Assembly: GCA_902779845.1 (NCBI GenBank)
Contig: CACZCZ010000004.1
Coordinates: forward strand, 1-64,000
DNA from: an uncultured Bacteroidales bacterium
Lineage (GTDB): Bacteria; Bacteroidota; Bacteroidia; Bacteroidales; Bacteroidaceae
DNA length: 64,000 bases
Direction of reading: 5' to 3'
Under the pieces are notes generated by a model that was not told where the DNA came from, did no database searches, and saw only the letters and a program-made list of their open reading frames with translations. The position numbers were made by a program, and so were the translations under genes. The number at the start of each line of letters is the position of its first letter. Positions within the stretch are counted from its first letter, which is position 1. Below are positions 57,730 through 64,000 of the stretch, piece after piece.

Positions 57730-57803
57730 GGCTCCTTAGCTCAACTGAATAGAGCATCTGACTACGGATCAGAAGGTTGTGGGTTTGAATCCCGCAGGAG
57801 TCA
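57730..57803 (+). tRNA. tRNA-Arg (ACG)
   Basis: 74 nt with acceptor GGCTCCT/AGGAGTC (one G-T pair), D arm AGCTCAACTGAATAGAGC, anticodon loop CTACGGA (anticodon ACG) and T arm GTGGGTTTGAATCCCGC. No CCA is encoded. Confidence 0.93.
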
Positions 57804-57826
57804 CTAACAGAGAGGAGACTTTTTTG

Positions 57827-60358
57827 ATGGAAAACAAATTCTCACCCAAAATAACGGAAATTCTCAATTACGGCAAGGAAGAGGCCGTGCGGCTGCGTTG
57901 TTCCCAGGTGGAACCGGCGCATCTGCTGTTGGCCCTCATGCGTGAGAAGGACTGTACCGCGATGTCCATCCTTCGACAGATGGGCGTTGATTTTGATGCC
58001 CTGAAGCAATCCTTGGAGAAGAGCATCAGCGGCATGGATGACACCGCCGACCCGTTGCTCAGCGACCAGTCGGGGCGCATCGTGAAACTGATGCTGCTCG
58101 AAGCGCGTGCCATGAAGGCCGAGGCAGCCGACTCAGAGCACCTGCTGCTGGCTTTCCTGCGTGCTACGGACGATGTCTCGTGCCAGCACCTGAATGCCTT
58201 CGACGTGGACTACCAGAGCGTGAAGAACGCCATCACCCAGAAGCAGGAGCCGCAGGCCGGTTTCGGTTTCACCGACGAGGACGAAGATGACGATGATGAG
58301 GACGACGACCTGCACAACACGGGCCGCGCCTCCAACCCCTCGCAGACAGCCACACGCAAGCAGAACGGCAAGGGCACGGGGACACCCGCTTTGGACACCT
58401 TCGGCACCGACCTCACGAAGGCTGCTGCCGCAGGACTCCTCGACCCCGTCGTGGGCCGTGAGCGCGAGATAGAGCGTGTGGCACAGATCCTGTGTCGCCG
58501 CAAGAAGAACAACCCCATCCTCATTGGTCAGCCCGGTGTGGGCAAGAGTGCCATCGTCGAAGGACTGGCGCTGCGCATCGTGGAGCATAAGGTGGCACGT
58601 CTGCTGTATGACAAGCGCGTCATCATGCTCGACCTGGCAGCTGTCGTGGCCGGCACGAAGTACCGCGGACAGTTCGAGGAGCGCCTGAAAGCCATCATCA
58701 ACGAGCTGCAACAGCACAAGGAGATCATCCTGTTCATCGATGAAATCCACACGCTCATCGGGGCGGGTTCTGCCGCCGGAACGATGGATGCCGCCAACAT
58801 GCTGAAGCCCGCTTTGGCACGTGGCGAGGTGCAATGCATCGGCGCCACCACCATCGACGAGTACAAGAAGAGCATCGAGAAGGACGGCGCCCTGGAGCGT
58901 CGCTTCCAGAAGGTGCTGGTGGAACCCACGACCATCGAGGAGACCATCGCCATCCTGGAAAACATCAAGGACCGCTACGAGGAGCACCACAACGTGCGCT
59001 ATTCGCCCGAGGCGCTGCGTGCTTGTGTGAAGCTCACCGACCGCTATATGACCGACCGCTGCCTGCCCGACAAGGCCATCGACGCGATGGACGAGGCCGG
59101 CTCGCGCGTACATCTTATCAATATCCCTGTCAGCGAGGAGATTTCCCGCAAGGAAGAACTGTGCCAGCATCTGCGCACGCTCAAGGACGAAGCCGTCAGC
59201 AAGCAGAACTTCGAGCTGGCTGCTGAGTACCGCGACCAGTTGGCCAACGAGACAGAGCGCCTGACGCAGATGAAGAAGGACTGGGACCACCAGCTGCGTG
59301 AAGTGCGCGAACAGATTGACGAACAGCAGATTGCCGAGGTGGTGTCGATGATGACGGGCATTCCCGTGCAGCGGGTAGGGGAGAGCGAGAACGAGCGCCT
59401 ACGCAACCTGGGCTCTGCCCTCAAGGGCTCTGTCGTGGGACAGGACGATGCCGTGGATAAGCTGGTGCGCGCCATCCAGCGTTCACGTGTGGGTCTGAAA
59501 GACCCCAACAAACCCATCGGCACCTTCATGTTCCTGGGCCCGACGGGTGTGGGTAAAACGTATTTGACCAAACGCCTTGCCGTAGAGCTCTTCGGCAGCG
59601 AGGATGCCCTCATCCGCGTGGATATGAGCGAGTACATGGAGAAGCACACCGTCAGCCGCATGGTGGGCGCACCTCCGGGATATGTCGGCTACGAAGAGGG
59701 CGGACAGCTCACCGACCGCGTGCGCCGCAAGCCCTACAGCATTGTGCTGCTCGATGAGATAGAGAAGGCACACTCCGATGTCTTCAACATCCTGCTGCAA
59801 GTGATGGACGAAGGTCGCATGACCGACGGCAACGGCACGACCGTGGATTTCCGCAACACCGTCATCATCATGACATCCAACAGCGGCACGCGCCAGCTGA
59901 AGGAGTTCGGTCAGGGCATCGGCTTCACCCGCGGCGGCGACACCCAGAACCGCGAGCTGGCACGCAGCATCATCCAGAAGACGCTGCAGAAGCAGTTCTC
60001 GCCCGAGTTCCTGAACCGCCTCGATGACATCATCTTCTTCGACCAGCTCTCGAAGGAAGGCTTGCACCAGATCGTGGATATCGAGATGCGCCCGCTGCAG
60101 AAGCGCGTCAAGGAATTGGGCTATGAACTTGAGCTCACGGATGCAGCCCGCACGTGGCTTGCCGAGAAAGGCTACGACGTGCAGTTCGGTGCCCGTCCGC
60201 TGAAGCGTCTCATCCAGACCGCTGTCGAGGATGCCTTCTGCCAGCTGGTGCTCGACGGCAAGGTGCAGCCAGGGCAGACCATACAGGCTGATGCCAATGC
60301 GCCTGATGCCAAGGAGCTGACGTTAAGGGTATGTGACACAGAACCAACTAAAGAATAA
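57827..60358 (+). CDS. clpC: ClpC-type AAA+ unfoldase
   Basis: 843 residues. The N-domain has two Clp_N repeats (residues 1-145), followed by an acidic linker of D/E (about 155-168). The first AAA+ module has Walker [14 protein letters not shown], then a UVR-like coiled segment ([20 protein letters not shown]), and the second has Walker [15 protein letters not shown]. It unfolds substrates for ClpP, which is not in the window. The start at 57827 (MENKFSPK) is used because an earlier in-frame ATG lies within tRNA-Arg. The gene is probably co-transcribed with that tRNA. Confidence 0.94.
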   Translation: MENKFSPKITEILNYGKEEAVRLRCSQVEPAHLLLALMREKDCTAMSILRQMGVDFDALKQSLEKSISGMDDTADPLLSDQSGRIVKLMLLEARAMKAEAADSEHLLLAFLRATDDVSCQHLNAFDVDYQSVKNAITQKQEPQAGFGFTDEDEDDDDEDDDLHNTGRASNPSQTATRKQNGKGTGTPALDTFGTDLTKAAAAGLLDPVVGREREIERVAQILCRRKKNNPILIGQPGVGKSAIVEGLALRIVEHKVARLLYDKRVIMLDLAAVVAGTKYRGQFEERLKAIINELQQHKEIILFIDEIHTLIGAGSAAGTMDAANMLKPALARGEVQCIGATTIDEYKKSIEKDGALERRFQKVLVEPTTIEETIAILENIKDRYEEHHNVRYSPEALRACVKLTDRYMTDRCLPDKAIDAMDEAGSRVHLINIPVSEEISRKEELCQHLRTLKDEAVSKQNFELAAEYRDQLANETERLTQMKKDWDHQLREVREQIDEQQIAEVVSMMTGIPVQRVGESENERLRNLGSALKGSVVGQDDAVDKLVRAIQRSRVGLKDPNKPIGTFMFLGPTGVGKTYLTKRLAVELFGSEDALIRVDMSEYMEKHTVSRMVGAPPGYVGYEEGGQLTDRVRRKPYSIVLLDEIEKAHSDVFNILLQVMDEGRMTDGNGTTVDFRNTVIIMTSNSGTRQLKEFGQGIGFTRGGDTQNRELARSIIQKTLQKQFSPEFLNRLDDIIFFDQLSKEGLHQIVDIEMRPLQKRVKELGYELELTDAARTWLAEKGYDVQFGARPLKRLIQTAVEDAFCQLVLDGKVQPGQTIQADANAPDAKELTLRVCDTEPTKE

Positions 60359-60363
60359 GTCTT

Positions 60364-61872
60364 ATGTCTTCTTTTGATTCGAAGCGTCATCTTATGGGGG
60401 CCGTCATGGGCCCCCTTTGTGCTATCCTACTATGGCTGATGCCCATATCCGGATTGGATGACATGCAACACAAGCTGTTGGCCATCATGTCGCTGGTGGC
60501 GATATGGTGGATTACGGAGCCCGTGCCCATTCCCGTCACCTCGCTGTTGGGTCCGGCTCTGTGCGTCCTCTTCGGCGTGGCACCCATGAAGGATGCCTTT
60601 GCCTCGTTTGCCAACCCGATGGTCTTCCTGTTCATCGGCGGCTTCCTGATAGCCAAGGCGATGATGCAGCATGGCTTGGACAAGCGCATGGCCTATAGCA
60701 TTATGTCGATGCGCTGGGTGGGCGATTCTCCCCGACGCATCTTCCTGGCCATGGGTTGTGCCTGTATGCTCTGCTCGGGCTGGATCAGCAACACCGCCAC
60801 CGCAGCCATGATGTTCCCGATAGCCTTGGGTTTGCTGGAGGCCATCCGCGAGATGATGGCAGCCAACGGACGTCAGATCGACCTCAGCAACTACAAGTAT
60901 GCCACGGGGCTGATGCTCATGACGGCTTATGCCTGTTCCATAGGCGGTGTGCTCACCCCCATCGGCACGCCCCCGAACATCATCATGATAGGCTTCCTTG
61001 AGGAGATGGCACCGCAGGCGTCGCCCGTGACCTTCTTCGAGTGGATGGTGTGGGGCACCGTGGCCATGTTGGCTTATTTTGCTGTCGCCTACGTCGTGCT
61101 CTGGAAGATGTTTCCCGCTGACATCAAGCATATCAAGGGCGCTTCGGCCTTCATACAACGTCGCTCCGAGGAATTAGGCCCCTGGACGCGGGCGCAGAAG
61201 AACACCCTCTTCGCTTTCGTCGTGGCCGTCATCCTGTGGGTGACCCCCGGCGTGCTGAGCATCATCTTCGGTGCCAAATCGCAGGTGGTGGAGACCTACA
61301 ACACGTACATCCCCGAGGAGCTGGCAGCTGTGATAGGTGGCTTGCTGCTCTTCTTCCTGCCGGTAGATGGCAAGAAAGGCGTGATGACGCTGAGCTGGAA
61401 GGACGGCGAGGAAGGTGTGGAATGGGGCACGCTGCTGTTGTTTGGCGGCGGTCTGGCCATGGGCAGTCTCATGTACTCCACGGGTTTGTCAGCGTGGGTG
61501 GGTGAGGGCTTGAAGCATTTCCTGGGCGGTCACCCGTCGGAATGGCTCTTCGTAGGCGTCTTCTGCGTGACAGCCCTGCTGCTCTCCGAGCTCACGTCGC
61601 ACACGGCATCCACCAACCTCTTGGCCCCGATAGCCATAGGCACGGCACTCTCGCTCGGCTTCAGCCCCATTCCTGTGGCTGTCGGCATTGCGCTGTCATC
61701 CTCGCTCGGCTTCATGATGCCTGTTTCCACACCGCCTAATGCCATTGTCTATGCGTCCGGTTACATCCCGCTGACGAAGATGATCAAGGCCGGTGCCATC
61801 ATCGACCTCATCGGCATCACCGTCATCACCATCCCCGTGGTGATGCTGCTGGTGAAACTGATTGCCTGCTAA
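60364..61872 (+). CDS. DASS-family sodium-coupled anion symporter
   Basis: 502 residues with about 11-13 membrane helices. Paired sodium/substrate motifs are present in SIGGVLTPIGTPPNIIMIGF and ELTSHTASTNLLAPIAIG, with PVSTPPNAIVYASG near the end. It belongs to the SLC13/DASS group that imports dicarboxylates or sulfate with Na+. It starts 5 nt after the clpC stop. Confidence 0.92.
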   Translation: MSSFDSKRHLMGAVMGPLCAILLWLMPISGLDDMQHKLLAIMSLVAIWWITEPVPIPVTSLLGPALCVLFGVAPMKDAFASFANPMVFLFIGGFLIAKAMMQHGLDKRMAYSIMSMRWVGDSPRRIFLAMGCACMLCSGWISNTATAAMMFPIALGLLEAIREMMAANGRQIDLSNYKYATGLMLMTAYACSIGGVLTPIGTPPNIIMIGFLEEMAPQASPVTFFEWMVWGTVAMLAYFAVAYVVLWKMFPADIKHIKGASAFIQRRSEELGPWTRAQKNTLFAFVVAVILWVTPGVLSIIFGAKSQVVETYNTYIPEELAAVIGGLLLFFLPVDGKKGVMTLSWKDGEEGVEWGTLLLFGGGLAMGSLMYSTGLSAWVGEGLKHFLGGHPSEWLFVGVFCVTALLLSELTSHTASTNLLAPIAIGTALSLGFSPIPVAVGIALSSSLGFMMPVSTPPNAIVYASGYIPLTKMIKAGAIIDLIGITVITIPVVMLLVKLIAC

Positions 61873-61904
61873 CGAGATTTCGCAACCACCAAATAGAACG
61901 ACTC

Positions 61905-62858
61905 TTGAATAGAATCATCCTACCCAACGCAAGCCGGCTGCTGGCGCTCCTCATGGTCTTCTGCAGCCTTGGTGTCTCGGCGCAGGAGACCTATCTCTAT
62001 GCCGAGCGCGACACGTGTTCGCTGTACCTCGACATCTTCCGTCCGGATTCCAGCGCGCAAACCACTTTCAAGGGCATTGCCAAGCCTGCCGTCATGTTTG
62101 TCTTCGGCGGCGGCTTCAGCTCCGGTCGTCGCAGCGATCCTGCCGTGCGCGGCTGGTTCCGTCGTCTGAATGCCAACGGCTACACCGTGGTGGCCATCGA
62201 CTACCGCTTGGCGATGAAGGGCTACCGCGTGAAGAAGACGCCTCGTGGCGCGCTGAAGGCCATGCGCCGCTTCCTGCTGTCGCAGCAGGTGGGCGTGGAG
62301 GATGTCTTCTCTGCCGTCAGCTTTCTGGCTGCGCACCCCGAGTTGAACGTTCCTGCCGACAACCTCGTCATTGCGGGCAGCTCGGCAGGAGCCATCATCT
62401 CGCTGTCCTGTGCCTGTGCCATTGCCAATGGACAGACGGAGGGTTTGCCCCGGGGCTTTGCCTTCAAGGGTGTGATGAGCTTCGCCGGCGGCATCATCAG
62501 CAAGAGCGGTGCGCCGAAGTTCCCCACGGCGCCCTGTCCCCTGCTGCTCTTCCACGGCACCGCCGACCGCGTCGTGTCTTACACCCACATGGGATTCCCG
62601 CGTCATGGTATCTGGGGCAGCAACTATCTGGCCAAACGGCTGAAGGAGAACGGCTGCAACTACAGCATCTGGCGCATCGACGGCCTCGGGCACGAGGTGG
62701 CGGCCTACATGGATGCCATGTGGGATGTTGAGCAGGATTTCCTGGAGAAGAACGTCATGCAGGGCATCCCCTGCCGTGTTGATGCGCTCGTGAATGACCC
62801 TACGCTGCCCCGTTGGGATCGCTGGCGTAAGGCTAAGACCACAGACCTATACAAATAA
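61905..62858 (+). CDS. Exported alpha/beta hydrolase (esterase-like)
   Basis: 317 residues with a signal peptide (RLLALLMVFCSLGVSAQ). The FVFGGGFSSGRR oxyanion loop, nucleophile S160 in AGSSAGA, Asp in HGTADRVV and His in GLGHEVAA make a complete triad. It is probably a carbohydrate esterase or similar, acting in the periplasm or outside. The start is TTG at 61905; no in-frame ATG precedes the signal peptide. It follows the transporter by 32 nt. Confidence 0.86.
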   Translation: MNRIILPNASRLLALLMVFCSLGVSAQETYLYAERDTCSLYLDIFRPDSSAQTTFKGIAKPAVMFVFGGGFSSGRRSDPAVRGWFRRLNANGYTVVAIDYRLAMKGYRVKKTPRGALKAMRRFLLSQQVGVEDVFSAVSFLAAHPELNVPADNLVIAGSSAGAIISLSCACAIANGQTEGLPRGFAFKGVMSFAGGIISKSGAPKFPTAPCPLLLFHGTADRVVSYTHMGFPRHGIWGSNYLAKRLKENGCNYSIWRIDGLGHEVAAYMDAMWDVEQDFLEKNVMQGIPCRVDALVNDPTLPRWDRWRKAKTTDLYK

Positions 62859-62889
62859 CAGTATTTAAGTTTCGCCTTTGGTCAACTTT

Positions 62890-64000
62890 TTAACTTCTTA
62901 ACTCCTTAACTTCTATTTCTTTTCCTCGGCAGAAGCGGTGCCGGATGTGGCGGTCGTCGCCCAGGTAGATGTAGCGTTCCAGCCGTTCCAGCAGCGAGTA
63001 GTTGCTGTGGTTCAGGTCGCTGTCGTCGATGACCAGCGCGTCGAACTCATAGCCCGGTTCGAAGCTCCCCACGCGGCCGAAGAAGCTGCCACCCACCTTC
63101 GTGGCCATCCAGAACGCCTCGGACAGCGTCAGGAAGGCTTGTGTGTGGTGCTGTTGGTAGTGCATCTTGCTCACCTGTATGGCATACACCATCATGCGGA
63201 AGATGCTCAGGTCGTGACCGCCGCTGATGTCGCTGCCGAGGCCTATGCGCAGGCCTGCGTTCAGCAAGGTGCGGATGGGTGCCATGCCCGAGGCCACGTT
63301 GAAGTTCGACGTGGGACAATGTGCCACCGTCACGCCTCGCCGTTGCATCAGTTCCAGCTCCTCGCCCTCTGTCCACACACAATGTGCCATCACCGTCGGC
63401 GTCTGCCCGAACAGCCCGTAGCGGTCGTAGGCATCGCCGTAGCAGGTGCTCTCCGGCTCCAATTCGCGCACCATCATGATCTCGGCCTTGTTCTCCGACA
63501 GGTGCGACTGCACGGGGCATTGGTACTTGGCGGCCAGTTCGCCGCACGCCTGCAGCATCTCCCGCGTGCACGACGGGATGAAGCGTGGCGTGATAATCGG
63601 TCGCACCAGTCCGCTGGCCGTGTCTTCCTTCAGCAGCGACTCGTAGCCGCTCACCATCTCCTCCACCGGCTCCTTCAGCGCTTCGGGGCAGTTGCGGTTC
63701 ATCCCCACCTTGCCCACGAAGGCCCCCATGCCGGCTTCCTTGAACAGGCGCATCAGCAGCCGTGTGCTCTCGGTGTGTATGGTGGCGAACACGCACGCAC
63801 GCATGGTGCCGAAGCGCCACAGGTCGCGCACGAAGCGGCGGTACATCCGCTCGGCATACTGCGTGTCGGCATACCGTGTCTCCTCGGGGAATGTGTAGCG
63901 TGTCAGCCACGGCAACAGTTCCAGGTCCATCGCCAGCCCTTGGTTGCGGTACTGCGACGCATGAACATGCAGGTCGTTCATGGCTGGAATCAGCAGACAG
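62890..64000 (-). CDS. guaD: Guanine deaminase-type amidohydrolase (5' end beyond window)
   Basis: At least 369 residues are visible. The frame stays open to the window edge (CLLIPAMNDLHVHASQYRNQ), so the Met at 63981 is internal and the N-terminus is missing. Metal-site motifs are DLHVHASQY, QSHLSENKAE, AHCVWTEGEE and GLGSDISGG. YTFPEETRYAD and GTMRACVF are typical of guanine deaminases, which convert guanine to xanthine. Assignment to other amidohydrolases is possible but less likely. Confidence 0.85.
   Translation of the reverse strand, partial: CLLIPAMNDLHVHASQYRNQGLAMDLELLPWLTRYTFPEETRYADTQYAERMYRRFVRDLWRFGTMRACVFATIHTESTRLLMRLFKEAGMGAFVGKVGMNRNCPEALKEPVEEMVSGYESLLKEDTASGLVRPIITPRFIPSCTREMLQACGELAAKYQCPVQSHLSENKAEIMMVRELEPESTCYGDAYDRYGLFGQTPTVMAHCVWTEGEELELMQRRGVTVAHCPTSNFNVASGMAPIRTLLNAGLRIGLGSDISGGHDLSIFRMMVYAIQVSKMHYQQHHTQAFLTLSEAFWMATKVGGSFFGRVGSFEPGYEFDALVIDDSDLNHSNYSLLERLERYIYLGDDRHIRHRFCRGKEIEVKELRS

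Overview
The window is a 64 kb chromosomal segment of a member of Bacteroidales, most likely Prevotellaceae (Prevotella/Segatella-like). Support comes from TAnnTTTG -7 promoter boxes with a TTTG box about 20 nt upstream, a lack of Shine-Dalgarno sites, an rpmB-rpmG-DUF4295 ribosomal operon, a Porin_10-type outer membrane protein, a VorB-type 2-oxoacid:ferredoxin oxidoreductase operon, DUF4421 and DIP1984 family genes, and secreted proteins ending in a type IX-like tail (xDLSGRxx...GxYIxxGxKxxxx). There are no rRNA genes. The genus assignment is inference.

Layout. 0.6-8.6 kb (+): secreted M6 protease, mannose-1-phosphate guanylyltransferase, an acidic-tailed unknown, an SSS symporter, map, tsaD with an in-frame repeat insertion, and pncC. 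8.6-9.3 kb: rpmB, rpmG and a 51-aa DUF4295 gene. 9.5-12.6 kb (-): lrgB, lrgA, serS, rpmA, rplU. 12.8-20.2 kb (+): an unknown, a TPR protein, a Gfo/Idh/MocA oxidoreductase, a DUF4421 protein, a secreted hydrolase split by an in-frame stop, and fructokinase.

20.2-29.9 kb is an accessory island, mostly on the minus strand and visibly AT-richer in parts. It holds an unknown gene with a structured leader, a WYL regulator, a frameshifted ASCH gene, a DIP1984 gene with an internal amber codon, and a tight three-gene operon (EVE-like plus PD-(D/E)XK nuclease, DNA-binding protein, Doc toxin). A KilA-N gene flanked by direct repeats and a 0.74 kb non-coding element with inverted arms, tandem repeats and stacked hairpins follow. 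Three promoters in the island share the same approximately 21-bp dyad at exactly the same distance from the -7 box. I regard the nuclease/Doc operon with its shared promoter element as the best candidate for an undescribed, probably defensive, system.

30-35.4 kb (-): a 2-oxoacid:ferredoxin oxidoreductase operon (TPR, delta, alpha, 57-aa membrane protein, beta, gamma) overlapping a porin gene. 35.6-35.9 kb: tRNA-Ser, SRP RNA, tRNA-Thr. 36-38 kb (-): an unknown and a cell-wall amidase. 38.4-38.6 kb: a canonical minus-strand promoter with no ORF and a closing-stem/terminator structure, i.e. a likely ncRNA. 38.8-44 kb (+): PrsW-type protease, a multidomain glycoside hydrolase, tRNA-Cys (-), tilS. 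44-49.9 kb (-): rpiB, tkt, a TrpB-like enzyme, nadE. 50-54.7 kb (+): reverse rubrerythrin, galE, a SpoIIE-type phosphatase, a lipid kinase-like protein and a small HExxH protein. 54.7-64 kb: flavodoxin-like reductase (-), htpG, tRNA-Arg, clpC, a DASS transporter, an esterase, and a guanine deaminase running off the right edge.

Short degenerate intergenic repeats are common and have entered coding sequence at least in tsaD and in the tail of the glycoside hydrolase.
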